Assembly (NCBI RefSeq): GCF_002245895.1
Contig: NZ_NPJZ01000001.1
Coordinates: forward strand, 3,694,501 to 3,758,500
Length of the DNA stretch: 64,000 nucleotides
Direction: 5' to 3'
Source of the DNA: Rhodococcus sp. OK302
Lineage (GTDB): Bacteria; Actinomycetota; Actinomycetes; Mycobacteriales; Mycobacteriaceae
Below are positions 1-7,781 of the stretch, one piece after another. The position numbers and the translations under genes were made by a program. Positions within the stretch are counted from its first letter, which is position 1. Each line of letters starts with the position of its first letter. Under the pieces are notes generated by a model that had not been told where the DNA came from, made no database searches, and worked only from the letters and a program-made list of their open reading frames with translations.

Positions 1-658
1 TGGTGCCGCGGGGGTAGGTGACCGCGGACGTCAACGCGGGATCGGACTCGGAGTACTGATCTGTGGGGAATTCATTGGCGAATCCGTAGCCCGGTCCGCC
101 GGTGCCGGTTCCAGTGGGATCGCCGCACTGAAGGATCTGGAGCCCGCTTCCGGTGACCAATCGGTGGCAGGACGTGTCGTTGAAGTATCCCTGCTCGGCG
201 AGGCTGACAAAGCTGTTGACCGTGCACGGAGACAGTGTTCCGTCGAGATTCAACCCGATATTTCCCTGCGTCGTTTCGATGCTGATGCTCGGAGTCGCAT
301 CCGGAGCGGTGGTGGGAACTCCCTCGGTACGCGGCGGGTTGTTGGGCTTGGACGCCGCTCCACCGTCCGTCGGGTACGAGCAGCTCACAGTGTCGGCGAG
401 AGGCGTCGAACGACCGGCTGGCATGACGCCTGCCGACTGCTCCGACGTGGACGTGTCGGCTGCGGTGTTGTCGGTGCTGTTGTCGTCACGGTTTGTGAAC
501 CACACCAGGCCTGCGACAACAGCAACAACGGCGACGACTCCGGCTGCCGAATAGGCGATCGTCATCTGCTTGCGCTTACGGGCACGTTCTGCACGGTTCT
601 CGAGCTGGCGCTCGAGCTTGCGTTTGGCCGTCTCGCGGCGCTGCTCGTTACTCGGCAC
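1..658 (-). CDS. Cyclophilin-type peptidyl-prolyl isomerase, membrane-anchored (3' end outside window)
   Basis: Prolyl cis-trans isomerase that would act on exported or surface proteins. The 219 visible residues show a charged cytoplasmic N-terminus rich in Arg/Lys/Glu (1-32), one membrane segment (about 33-55), a Ser/Thr/Pro linker, and the start of a cyclophilin domain (from about 124: ISIETTQGNIGLNLDG, then CHRLV with the Arg equivalent to the catalytic one, then GGPGYGFANEF). The GTG start at 658 is chosen because GGAGGA lies 7 bases before it. Location next to the MBL hydrolase and hisS matches the mycobacterial Rv2582-Rv2581c-hisS order, so it is probably the Rv2582 (PpiB) orthologue. 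The remainder of the catalytic domain is beyond base 1. Confidence 0.9.
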   Translation of the reverse strand, partial: MPSNEQRRETAKRKLERQLENRAERARKRKQMTIAYSAAGVVAVVAVVAGLVWFTNRDDNSTDNTAADTSTSEQSAGVMPAGRSTPLADTVSCSYPTDGGAASKPNNPPRTEGVPTTAPDATPSISIETTQGNIGLNLDGTLSPCTVNSFVSLAEQGYFNDTSCHRLVTGSGLQILQCGDPTGTGTGGPGYGFANEFPTDQYSESDPALTSAVTYPRGT

Positions 659-824
659 TGCTGTAGTCCTCCATATTCGCGGGTGGAACGGGTTCTAATC
701 AGTATTACGTGAGGCGTGAAGAAGTCTCCCACTGCAACCTGAGAACTTACTGGCTGGGCAGCGGCTTTAGGCTGTACGTGACACCGTGTTGCCTGATTGT
801 GCCTTCGAAGAGGAGTTACCCAAC

Positions 825-1505
825 GTGCTCGTGACTGGTTTTCCGGCCGGGATGTTCCAAACCAACTGCTACATACTCGCTCAGGACGACGCGTGCGAGT
901 GCGTAGTCGTCGACCCGGGCCAGGATGCTGCGGCGCCGCTGTTCGAGTTTCTCGACTCCAAGGACATGACGGTGACGGCCGTTTTGCTGACCCACGGGCA
1001 TCTCGACCACATCTGGTCGGCCCGTGAGGTGTGCGAGCGGTACTCGGCTCCGGCATACATTCATCCGGACGATCGTTACATGCTCAGCGATCCGGCGCGG
1101 GGAATCGGACCAACGATGAAGGACTTCATCCAAGGAATGTCGTTCGTCGAACCTGACGAGGTCATCGAACTTGCCGACGGCGACGCCTTCGAACTTGCCG
1201 GCATGTCGTTCGAGGTCGATCACACTCCGGGTCACACGCAGGGGTCCGTCGTCTTCCGCACCCAGGCCGGCACGGAAGAAGGACCGGTCGATTTGGCCTT
1301 CACCGGCGACACGTTGTTCCAGGGATCGATCGGCCGAAGTGACCTTCCCGGCGGGAACGGTGAGCAGTTGCTCGACTCGGTGGCCCGCAAACTTCTCATC
1401 TTGGACGACGCGACCGTCATCCTTCCCGGCCACGGCGACAACAGTTCCATCGGAGCCGAAAGAAGCTCCAATCCGTTTCTCGTTGGACTCAGCGGACAGA
1501 AATAA
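825..1505 (+). CDS. Metallo-beta-lactamase-fold hydrolase (glyoxalase II-like, Rv2581c type)
   Basis: Cytoplasmic metal-dependent hydrolase, 226 residues. The zinc signature THGHLDH lies at about residue 63, followed by the later metal ligands in DHTPGHTQGS and FTGDTLFQ and the final H in LPGHGD, so the fold is complete. Family members act on thioesters such as S-lactoylglutathione, but the true substrate here is unknown because actinobacteria use mycothiol rather than glutathione. The GTG at 825 is preferred over an upstream in-frame start at 786 because an AGGAG sequence (811-815) sits 9 bases ahead and homologues begin near VLVTGFPAG. It ends 16 bases before hisS, so the two are probably co-transcribed. 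Confidence 0.9.
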   Translation: MLVTGFPAGMFQTNCYILAQDDACECVVVDPGQDAAAPLFEFLDSKDMTVTAVLLTHGHLDHIWSAREVCERYSAPAYIHPDDRYMLSDPARGIGPTMKDFIQGMSFVEPDEVIELADGDAFELAGMSFEVDHTPGHTQGSVVFRTQAGTEEGPVDLAFTGDTLFQGSIGRSDLPGGNGEQLLDSVARKLLILDDATVILPGHGDNSSIGAERSSNPFLVGLSGQK

Positions 1506-1521
1506 GGAAAAGTAACCAATC

Positions 1522-2793
1522 GTGAGTAAAGCCAGCACCTTCTCTGCACCCAAGGGCGTCCCGGATTACGTTCCGCCGCAGTCCGCCGAATTTGTTGCCG
1601 TCCGCGACGGATTGACACGCGCCGCACGACTTGCCGGATACGGCCATATCGAATTGCCGATTTTCGAGGACACCGCACTGTTCGCCCGCGGCGTCGGCGA
1701 ATCGACCGACGTCGTCAGCAAGGAGATGTACACCTTCGCCGATCGCGGTGACCGCTCGGTGACCCTTCGTCCCGAGGGCACCGCCGGTGTCATGCGCGCC
1801 GTCATCGAGCACAACCTCGACCGCGGAACGCTTCCCGTCAAGGTCAGCTACGCCGGTCCCTTCTTCCGCTACGAGCGTCCGCAGGCCGGTCGCTACCGTC
1901 AGCTGCAGCAGGTCGGTGTCGAGGCCATCGGTATCGACGATCCGGCGCTCGACGCCGAGGTCATCGCCATTGCCGACGCAGGTTTCCGTTCGCTGGGCCT
2001 CGACGGTTTCCGCCTCGAGATCACCTCGCTCGGTGACGACACGTGCCGTCCGCAGTACCGGGAACTGCTTCAGGAATTCCTGTTTGCTCTGCCGCTCGAC
2101 GAAGAGACCCGTCGCCGCGCTGAGATCAACCCGCTGCGTGTCCTCGACGACAAGCGTGAAGACGTCCGGGCAATGACGGCTGATGCGCCGCTGATGCTCG
2201 ATCACCTGTCGGAGAGCTGCAAGGCGCACTTCGACGAGGTTCTCGCGCACCTCGACGCGTTGGGTGTTCCGTACGTGGTCAATCCGCGGATGGTTCGCGG
2301 GCTCGACTACTACACCAAGACCACGTTCGAGTTCGTCCACGACGGTCTGGGCGCTCAGTCCGGTATCGGCGGCGGCGGTCGTTACGACGGTCTGATGGAG
2401 CAGTTGGGCGGACAAGCGTTGTCCGGCATCGGTTTCGGTATCGGCGTTGACCGTACGGTGTTGGCGCTTGCGGCCGAAGGTAAGACTGTTGCACCGCCGG
2501 CGCGGGTCGACGTTTTCTGTGTTCCGATGGGCGCAGAGGCGAAGGGCAAGCTCGTTGCCATCGCACATCAGTTGCGCGGCAGTGGCATTCGCGTTGATCT
2601 TGCGTACGGCAATCGTGGGGTCAAGGGTTCGATGAAGGCCGCGGACAAGTCCGGTGCTGCATACGCGCTCGTCCTCGGTGAGCGTGAACTCGAAGAAGGT
2701 GTTGTTGTCCTCAAGCATCTCGCGACGGGTGAACAGGAATCGGTTGCTCTCGACGAGGTCGTTGGCAGGCTCGGGACTCTCGTTGTCTCCTGA
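1522..2793 (+). CDS. hisS: Histidyl-tRNA synthetase
   Basis: Charges tRNA-His with histidine. The 423-residue protein has the class II synthetase core: motif 2 ([13 protein letters not shown], about residue 113), the histidine-specific [13 protein letters not shown] segment, motif 3 ([15 protein letters not shown]), and a C-terminal anticodon-binding domain from about residue 325. Length is normal for bacterial HisRS. The start is GTG (GTGAGTAAAGCC), with AAGGAAAAGT just upstream. The start of the following gene probably lies inside its last codons. Confidence 0.97.
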   Translation: MSKASTFSAPKGVPDYVPPQSAEFVAVRDGLTRAARLAGYGHIELPIFEDTALFARGVGESTDVVSKEMYTFADRGDRSVTLRPEGTAGVMRAVIEHNLDRGTLPVKVSYAGPFFRYERPQAGRYRQLQQVGVEAIGIDDPALDAEVIAIADAGFRSLGLDGFRLEITSLGDDTCRPQYRELLQEFLFALPLDEETRRRAEINPLRVLDDKREDVRAMTADAPLMLDHLSESCKAHFDEVLAHLDALGVPYVVNPRMVRGLDYYTKTTFEFVHDGLGAQSGIGGGGRYDGLMEQLGGQALSGIGFGIGVDRTVLALAAEGKTVAPPARVDVFCVPMGAEAKGKLVAIAHQLRGSGIRVDLAYGNRGVKGSMKAADKSGAAYALVLGERELEEGVVVLKHLATGEQESVALDEVVGRLGTLVVS

Positions 2794-3412
2794 CCCTGAA
2801 CCGGTTTCCCTCGATCTGGTTCCGATCGCACTGATTGCGCCGCGGCTCAAGAAGATCGCCGTGGCGGTGATCATCGTGGGTGTGGTGATCGGACTGATCG
2901 TGAGCCTGTTCGCGTCGAACACGGTGGCGTTGTTAGTCGGCTTTATTATCGCGGTACCGACTTCGCTCGCCATCTTGATGACACTGCGTCGGCATATCAC
3001 GTTGTACGGCACCAAGGTTCGGGCGCAAGCCGGATTCCGCACCGCTGAGGTCGACGTGGCACAGGTTGTGTCCGCCGAGCTCCTGGTGCGGACCGGCCGG
3101 ATCAGTGAAGCCAGCATGAAACTGACCGACGGGCGGTCGACCGTGCGAATTCCTCTCGCTCTGTACACCGCAGGCGGCGGGCGCGAGCTGGAGATTCTGG
3201 CACTCCGCAAGCTTGCCGACGCTTTGGCGTCGAGCGAGTTGGTGCCGGCGGCAGCATTGTCGTCAGTACTGATCGAACAACTGCGCGCGGAAGCGCGTGG
3301 CGCGGGGCTTGCCGAGCGGCCACTGTACCGGGCTGTCGAGCTTGTGACGACCGCTGGGCGAGTGCCGAGAACCACACTCACGGACCACGAAGTGGCGGGT
3401 TTGCTGGACTAG
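2783..3412 (+). CDS. Uncharacterised membrane protein with two transmembrane segments
   Basis: Not a family I can name. After a short N-terminus there is a hydrophobic stretch (about residues 25-65: [16 protein letters not shown], then [19 protein letters not shown]) that can form a transmembrane hairpin, followed by a soluble domain of about 145 residues resembling a bacterial PH-like fold in its beta-rich pattern ([16 protein letters not shown]). The TTG at 2783 is chosen because it overlaps the hisS stop by 11 bases and gives a natural N-terminus before the membrane segment; upstream in-frame codons lie deep inside hisS in another frame. The start is uncertain. Probably translationally coupled to hisS, with no evidence of a functional link. 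Confidence 0.7.
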   Translation: MSPDPEPVSLDLVPIALIAPRLKKIAVAVIIVGVVIGLIVSLFASNTVALLVGFIIAVPTSLAILMTLRRHITLYGTKVRAQAGFRTAEVDVAQVVSAELLVRTGRISEASMKLTDGRSTVRIPLALYTAGGGRELEILALRKLADALASSELVPAAALSSVLIEQLRAEARGAGLAERPLYRAVELVTTAGRVPRTTLTDHEVAGLLD

Positions 3413-3465
3413 CGTGGAAGTCGTTCGCAGATGCGAAAGCAGAACGGCAAGTGGAGGAGTCGGTA

Positions 3466-4455
3466 ATGAGTGTTTCGCCCGTGACCGTCACAGTAACCGG
3501 AGCGTCGGGTCAGATCGCCTACGGCATGTTATTCCGTATTGCTGCTGGTGACATGCTTGGCCTCGACGTTCCGGTTCGCTTGCGCCTGCTCGAGATTCCT
3601 TCTGCGGTGTCTTCTGCTGAGGGCGTGGCGATGGAACTCGACGACGGTGCTTTCCCGCTGCTGCGCTCCATCGACATCACTGACGACCCGGACACTGCAT
3701 TTTCGGGGGCTAACGTCGGAATGCTGGTCGGTGCCCGGCCTCGGTCCAAAGGAATGGAACGCGCTGACCTGCTCAGTGCCAACGGAGCGATCTTCTCGGT
3801 GCACGGCAAAGCGATCAACAACAACGCGGCGTCCGACGTGAAGGTACTCGTGGTGGGAAACCCGGCGAACACCAACGCGTTGATTGCGATGAACAACGCT
3901 CCCGATGTTCCGGGCACTCGCTTCACTGCGTTGACCCGGCTCGATCACAATCGCGCAATTGCGCAGGTAGTCAAGAAGACCGGCGCGCGGGCGTCGAACG
4001 TTCACAAAGTATCGATCTGGGGAAACCACTCTGCTACCCAGTACCCGGACCTGTCTCATGCGACGGTTGAGGGCAAGCCTGCACTCGAGGTGATCAGCGA
4101 CCGCGAATGGGTGGAAAACGATTTCATCCCCACGGTCCAGGTGCGGGGCACTGCGATCATTGCGGCACGTGGATCGTCGTCGGCGGCGAGTGCGGCCAGC
4201 GCGTCCATCGATCACATCCGTGACTGGGTGAGCGGTACCGCCGACGGGGATTGGGTATCGATGGCCGTGCCGTCGGACGGTTCGTACGGTGTTCCGGCCG
4301 GTCTGATCTCCTCGTTCCCGGTGACCTGCGCCGATGGTGAATACAGCATTGTTCAGGGTCTCGAGATCGACGATTTCTCTCGTGCCCGCATCAACATCTC
4401 GGTGAACGAGTTGGAGCAGGAACGAGATTCGGTACGCGCACTCGGGTTTGTCTGA
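3466..4455 (+). CDS. mdh: Malate dehydrogenase
   Basis: NAD-dependent oxidation of malate to oxaloacetate in the TCA cycle. At 329 residues it matches the long actinobacterial/cytosolic-type MDH. It shows the N-terminal GASGQIAYG dinucleotide-binding loop, [15 protein letters not shown] (substrate Arg residues in the mobile loop), [12 protein letters not shown], the LTRLDHNRA segment, and the catalytic histidine in [11 protein letters not shown]. The ATG at 3466 is chosen over an in-frame GTG at 3451 because a strong GGAGGAG (3453-3458 region) lies 7 bases upstream. It is followed by a clear hairpin, so it ends the transcription unit. Confidence 0.97.
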   Translation: MSVSPVTVTVTGASGQIAYGMLFRIAAGDMLGLDVPVRLRLLEIPSAVSSAEGVAMELDDGAFPLLRSIDITDDPDTAFSGANVGMLVGARPRSKGMERADLLSANGAIFSVHGKAINNNAASDVKVLVVGNPANTNALIAMNNAPDVPGTRFTALTRLDHNRAIAQVVKKTGARASNVHKVSIWGNHSATQYPDLSHATVEGKPALEVISDREWVENDFIPTVQVRGTAIIAARGSSSAASAASASIDHIRDWVSGTADGDWVSMAVPSDGSYGVPAGLISSFPVTCADGEYSIVQGLEIDDFSRARINISVNELEQERDSVRALGFV

Positions 4456-4475
4456 GCGCTTTCGCCGAACGTGTC

Positions 4476-4524
4476 TGATTGTGAAGGATTGTGTTCGCTG
4501 AGAGAGCAGAATCCTTCACGATCA
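4476..4524 (+). terminator. Hairpin terminator after mdh
   Basis: A near-perfect inverted repeat with 15-base arms (TGATTGTGAAGGATT at 4476-4490 and AATCCTTCACGATCA at 4510-4524; one mismatch) and a 19-base loop begins 20 bases past the mdh stop. There is no clean T-run, which is common in high-GC actinobacteria. It lies between mdh and a convergent gene, so it may serve both strands. Confidence 0.7.
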
Positions 4525-4566
4525 GGAGCCATCGATGCACAGCGGTCCGGCGCCTGAATTGGACGA

Positions 4567-5010
4567 CTACATAGGCGGGCATAAGAATTGGAGTGATTCA
4601 TTCCAGAAGGGAAAGAGGTCGGTAGTCGTAGCGGTGGGTTGATCGACACGTGCCAGATCGTAGAAATCGAGAACGGTCCGTCCCGCGGTGTTGTTGATGC
4701 CACATGCTTGCAGGCTTAGCTTTGCGGCAGCGGTGAAGCGGATTTCGCGGGCATACGGACCGAGCGCCCCCGAGTCGACAAAGGTTTCGAGGCCGTGTCC
4801 CCACTGGTTGTATGCGGACTGCAGATCGAAACTGCAGGTTTCGTGAAACAGTCCGGCGCAGGTGAGCGGCTGCCCATGGATGACGACGACCGCATCCGGG
4901 GCCGTGTGCGAGTCGGGTTGCCGCGCGAATCCGGTGAAAAACAGAATGGCAGAGGCCGCGAGAGCGAATACGACTGTTACACCCAGCAGAAACGTCAGGT
5001 ACACCTTCAT
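4567..5010 (-). CDS. Small exported or membrane-anchored protein, unknown function
   Basis: A 147-residue protein with one N-terminal hydrophobic segment (VYLTFLLGVTVVFALAASAILFF, given in part) acting as an uncleaved anchor or signal. The extracellular part has four to five cysteines (LTCAG, ETCSF, LQACG, FLCPP), which suggests disulphides outside the membrane. I do not recognise the family. The ATG at 5010 (MKVYL) is chosen because GAGGAACG lies directly upstream and because it opens a standard signal-like sequence; an in-frame extension to 5103 is long and non-hydrophobic. It is convergent with mdh. Confidence 0.75.
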   Translation of the reverse strand: MKVYLTFLLGVTVVFALAASAILFFTGFARQPDSHTAPDAVVVIHGQPLTCAGLFHETCSFDLQSAYNQWGHGLETFVDSGALGPYAREIRFTAAAKLSLQACGINNTAGRTVLDFYDLARVDQPTATTTDLFPFWNESLQFLCPPM

Positions 5011-5184
5011 GAGCGTTCCTCCTCGTGAGGTGTGCGCGCTGTGAGTCGTTTCTGTGCTACCCCAGCGGATTCCAGGTACCCGCGCCGTTCCGGCCACAAA
5101 CATTCGGAGACAGGTGCCGTGGTTTGGTTCAGAAGGGCACCGTGCTCCTCGAACAGGGCCGAACGTCGACGTCGGATCCGAGAC

Positions 5185-5925
5185 TCAGGCGAGTATTCGG
5201 CGAAGCTGCCTGGCCTGCGCTGCGAGTTCTCCCGTCGCGGTGAATAGTTCGGTCTCATCGACGCACAGAGAACCCGTCGCCCACACCGTGCGATGCCGTA
5301 GGCGATGCCACGGCGACATTGTCGGGGACGTTGGAGCGAAGTGTGCACTGAATTCGACGGTCGGGATGGCTACCGGCCTGGTGAGTGTCGCGAAGAGTCC
5401 CGGTGGCAGGGCATCGAGTAGGACTGCCGAACGTTCTTGCGTCGTGAACTCGAGGTCGTCGAGCAGTCGGATCCAGACGTCGAACTCGGGGGAGTCGCCG
5501 CCGGCAAAGGGCCTCGCTGCGTTGATCGGGCGGATGTCGAGGTGTTGTGAGAACGGAACGAAGTCGACGGGAATCTCGAGTCGGGGCAAGGTCGACGGGT
5601 CATTCGGTGCCGGTGCAACACTCAGGGTGGATCGTGTCGAGGGGCCTACATCTCGAGCGAGCCGGACCAACGCCGTTCCGGAACCGGTAAGCGTGACAAG
5701 GCAACTGATGGTTCGTCCGCCAAGTGTGCGATCGACGACCATCTCTGCAGGTCCGGGTGGTACGGGTCGATCGAGGTGTGCTGTGACGGCGACTGGAATT
5801 GCCCCGGTTGCGTCGGCAGCAGTTCGAATCATTCTGGCAACAGCAAGTCCGCCGTGGATTCCGTCGAAACTTTTCCAGGTGGCGTCAAATTCGGTGCGAT
5901 GTGATGCTGCGGTGGTAACGCTCAT
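5185..5925 (-). CDS. Thioesterase-family protein (TesB-like double hotdog)
   Basis: A 246-residue protein with the layout of TesB-type acyl-CoA thioesterases. The first hotdog holds the helix-preceding motif FDGIHGGLAVARMIRTAA (about 19-36), which corresponds to the GG-rich entry of the central helix. A second half (WIRLLDD ... LPPGLF ... TVEFSAHF) carries the paired fold. The likely reaction is hydrolysis of acyl-CoA, with unknown acyl preference. The ATG at 5925 (MSVTTAASHRTEF) is taken over an in-frame start at 5976 because GGAG lies close upstream. It is divergent from the CmtR-like regulator, with an inverted repeat between them. Confidence 0.8.
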   Translation of the reverse strand: MSVTTAASHRTEFDATWKSFDGIHGGLAVARMIRTAADATGAIPVAVTAHLDRPVPPGPAEMVVDRTLGGRTISCLVTLTGSGTALVRLARDVGPSTRSTLSVAPAPNDPSTLPRLEIPVDFVPFSQHLDIRPINAARPFAGGDSPEFDVWIRLLDDLEFTTQERSAVLLDALPPGLFATLTRPVAIPTVEFSAHFAPTSPTMSPWHRLRHRTVWATGSLCVDETELFTATGELAAQARQLRRILA

Positions 5926-5948
5926 ATCGAGGCTCCGTAACTGGGAAG

Positions 5949-5974
5949 GCTGACTATGTAATCCCGTAGTCAGC
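5949..5974. promoter_or_regulatory. Inverted repeat in the thioesterase leader
   Basis: GCTGACTA (5949-5956) and TAGTCAGC (5967-5974) form a perfect 8-base inverted repeat with a 10-base spacer, starting 24 bases before the thioesterase ATG. It could be an operator or a small leader hairpin; the regulator is unknown. Confidence 0.4.
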
Positions 5975-6040
5975 ACCCTAAAGTCTGGCTATGCTTTTGG
6001 CAAGTCAGCCCAAGGGTGTGTGAATTATCGTTTCACTCTT

Positions 6041-6054
6041 TTCTGAATTCAGAA
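6041..6054. promoter_or_regulatory. Palindrome before the CmtR-like gene, candidate operator
   Basis: TTCTGAATTCAGAA is a perfect 14-base palindrome ending 19 bases before the regulator's ATG. ArsR-family repressors bind AT-rich inverted repeats overlapping their own promoter, so autoregulation is plausible. It does not match the published M. tuberculosis CmtR site as I remember it. Confidence 0.45.
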
Positions 6055-6073
6055 TTGGATGTACTGTTTCCTT

Positions 6074-6403
6074 ATGGAAACCATGATTCACCGCGATGCG
6101 TTGTCCCGCTTCGGCAACGCGCTGTCGGACAAGACTCGAACCGAGGTTCTTCTGAGCCTGCGCACTGGCCCGCGATATCCCTCGGACTTGGCCGAGCAGA
6201 TTGGCGTTTCACGGCAGATCTTGTCGAATCATCTCGCGTGCCTGCGTGGGTGTGGATTAGTTGTCGCGGTGCCCGAGGGGCGGCGCAGCCGGTATGAGCT
6301 CGCAGATCCACGGATCGGGCGCGCGCTCGAGGATTTGATCGGCTTGGTTCTCGCAGTCGACCCATCCTGCTGCCCTGACGCCGATGCCGACGGATGCTGC
6401 TGA
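6074..6403 (+). CDS. ArsR/SmtB-family metal sensor, CmtR-like
   Basis: A winged-helix repressor of 109 residues that would release DNA on binding soft metals. It closely resembles mycobacterial CmtR, a Cd(II)/Pb(II) sensor: the recognition helix holds Cys56 and Cys60 in HLACLRGCGL, in the same places as CmtR Cys57 and Cys61, and the C-terminal tail supplies further cysteines (DPSCC at 99-100 and GCC at 108-109) where CmtR uses Cys102. The ATG at 6074 is used; ATG 6083 is also possible. It overlaps the efflux pump gene by 10 bases, so the sensor and pump are one operon, as in other metal-resistance units. Confidence 0.88.
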   Translation: METMIHRDALSRFGNALSDKTRTEVLLSLRTGPRYPSDLAEQIGVSRQILSNHLACLRGCGLVVAVPEGRRSRYELADPRIGRALEDLIGLVLAVDPSCCPDADADGCC

Positions 6404-7101
6404 TGGCTTCCGAGCTCGAGCACGTCAAAATAGTTACCGCACTGACTGATCAACGGCGGCAGTTACTTTCGCGGCGCATCCGCATTTTTGTCGCAGTCAC
6501 TATCAGCTACAACGTGCTCGAGGCGATTATCGCGCTCACGGAAGGTGTTCGAGTCTCGTCGACGGCTTTGATCGGCTTCGGGCTGGATTCTGTGATCGAA
6601 GTTTCGTCCGCAGCAGCTGTGGCCTGGCAGTTTTCGGCAAAGGATCCAGAGTCGCGGGAGAAGGTGGCGCTTCGGATCATTGCATTTTCGTTCTTCGGTC
6701 TCGCCATCTACGTCACCGTCGATGCTGTCCGATCACTGTTCGGCATCGGCGAGACACAGCATTCCACGGTTGGAATCATGCTTGCGGCAGTGAGTTTGGC
6801 GATCATGCCCGTGCTCTCGTGGGCTCAGCGCCGTGCCGGTCGCGAGCTGGGCTCGCTCTCCGCGGTTGCCGATTCCAAGCAGACACTTCTGTGCACGTAC
6901 CTGTCTGCGGTCCTTCTGGTCGGACTGCTCCTGAACAGTCTCTTCGGCTGGTCGTGGGCAGATCCGATCGCAGCCTTGGTTATCGCCGTCATTGCAGCGA
7001 AGGAAGGGGTCAATGCTTGGAAAGGCGACACGTGCTGTCCTGCGCCGGTCAAGATCACGGCCAGCGAGGACTGCCACGAGTCTGGCTGTGGGAACGAGTA
7101 G
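6394..7101 (+). CDS. Cation diffusion facilitator-like efflux protein
   Basis: A 235-residue membrane protein with about six hydrophobic segments (near residues 29-50, 56-78, 90-115, 125-145, 165-190, 193-210). Acidic residues sit in membrane segments where CDF proteins bind metal (GFGLDSVIEVSSA in segment 2, WADPIAALVIAVIAAKEG in segment 5/6). The C-terminus is short but cysteine-rich (GDTCCPAP, EDCHESGCG), fitting a soft metal. Known CDF members exchange divalent metal for protons. Coupling to the CmtR-like sensor suggests export of Cd/Pb or Zn; the exact ion is an inference. Confidence 0.85.
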   Translation: MLLMASELEHVKIVTALTDQRRQLLSRRIRIFVAVTISYNVLEAIIALTEGVRVSSTALIGFGLDSVIEVSSAAAVAWQFSAKDPESREKVALRIIAFSFFGLAIYVTVDAVRSLFGIGETQHSTVGIMLAAVSLAIMPVLSWAQRRAGRELGSLSAVADSKQTLLCTYLSAVLLVGLLLNSLFGWSWADPIAALVIAVIAAKEGVNAWKGDTCCPAPVKITASEDCHESGCGNE

Positions 7102-7119
7102 TTACCACCAGCTGGTCGC

Positions 7120-7254
7120 TTAGATGACGGCCCCGCCACTCAGTACGCTCACGAGTCCGATTGCGATAAACGCAACGACGTAGAGTGGCCCGCGAATGGG
7201 GTCTCCGGCACTTGCACCCTCTTGGAGCCAATTCAATATGTCGACTGAACCCAT
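7120..7254 (-). CDS. Small hydrophobic protein, 44 residues (copy A of tandem pair)
   Basis: An unrecognised micro-protein with a polar start (MGSVDILNWLQEGASAGDP) and a hydrophobic helix (about residues 24-43) reaching the C-terminus. It is supported by its neighbour at 7512-7634, which keeps the same opening (MGSxDxLxWxQEG) and the same polar-then-hydrophobic layout, and by an AAGGAG 7 bases before the ATG at 7254 in both. A second in-frame ATG at 7260 is too close to the ribosome site. A role in the membrane or cell envelope, a small porin-like peptide or a peptide toxin are all possible; nothing in the sequence decides. Confidence 0.7.
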   Translation of the reverse strand: MGSVDILNWLQEGASAGDPIRGPLYVVAFIAIGLVSVLSGGAVI

Positions 7255-7511
7255 CTGCATACTCCTTGTTCGATACTGACGTTCGATACTGACAATCCTT
7301 CAGCGAGTTCATCGCGATCAGGATTGCCCGCGTTACTGCGTGTAGCGAAAGTCTTCTTGCGAGGTTCCCTCTGGCCCAGGGGCATTCGGCCGAAAATGTA
7401 GTCCGTGCTCGGTAGCTGCGACCAGGGCGCCCGGTGGTCCCTGCCCGCAGCGTCACACGAACAAGACGATAATTCGATCCCGCCTCGGAGGTCTTGTGAC
7501 CTGGCGATCGG

Positions 7512-7634
7512 TCAGAACGGGTCGCCGTTCAGCATGAGTGAGAATCCGGCCACGATGAACAGCAGAGTGGAGAGGGTTTGTCTGAAGGGATCGTCTCCTT
7601 CTTGCACCCATTTGAGGAAATCAGTTGAACCCAT
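7512..7634 (-). CDS. Small hydrophobic protein, 40 residues (copy B of tandem pair)
   Basis: Paralogue of the 44-residue protein encoded about 380 bases further along. It begins MGSTDFLKWVQEGDDPFRQ and continues with a hydrophobic helix (LSTLLFIVAGFSLML), ending NGDPF. The ATG at 7634 follows AAAGGAGCAGGAAT, giving the same 7-base spacing as copy A. The upstream 100 bases also resemble those of copy A, so each copy probably has its own promoter. Function unknown. Confidence 0.72.
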   Translation of the reverse strand: MGSTDFLKWVQEGDDPFRQTLSTLLFIVAGFSLMLNGDPF

Positions 7635-7781
7635 ATTCCTGCTCCTTTACTTCGCGTTGACGTTCGTACAGCGATTTCATCGCCGCTACGACAGCCTGTG
7701 TTACGAAGTGTTCGGAGCTTTTTTTGCGAGGCTCATTCTGGCCCAACGACTCTCGCCCTGCGCTAGGTTGGGGGCTAGTGC

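Larger units (their letters stand above)
7120..7781 (-). repeat. Tandem duplication containing the two small-protein genes
   Basis: Two units of roughly 300-380 bases in the same orientation. Besides the coding parts, the upstream sequences share ordered blocks: GCGAGTTCATCGC versus GCGATTTCATCGC, then TTAC(T/G)-rich DNA, then CTTGCGAGG(T/C)TC and TCTGGCCCA. The similarity has decayed, so the duplication is old and both reading frames were kept open. Confidence 0.6.

Noticed and set aside
1489..3381. Long open frame antisense to hisS and the next gene (630 codons)
   Set aside because: Its composition is that of a codon shadow (Arg/Ser/Val-rich, no domain), while the opposite strand encodes clear proteins.
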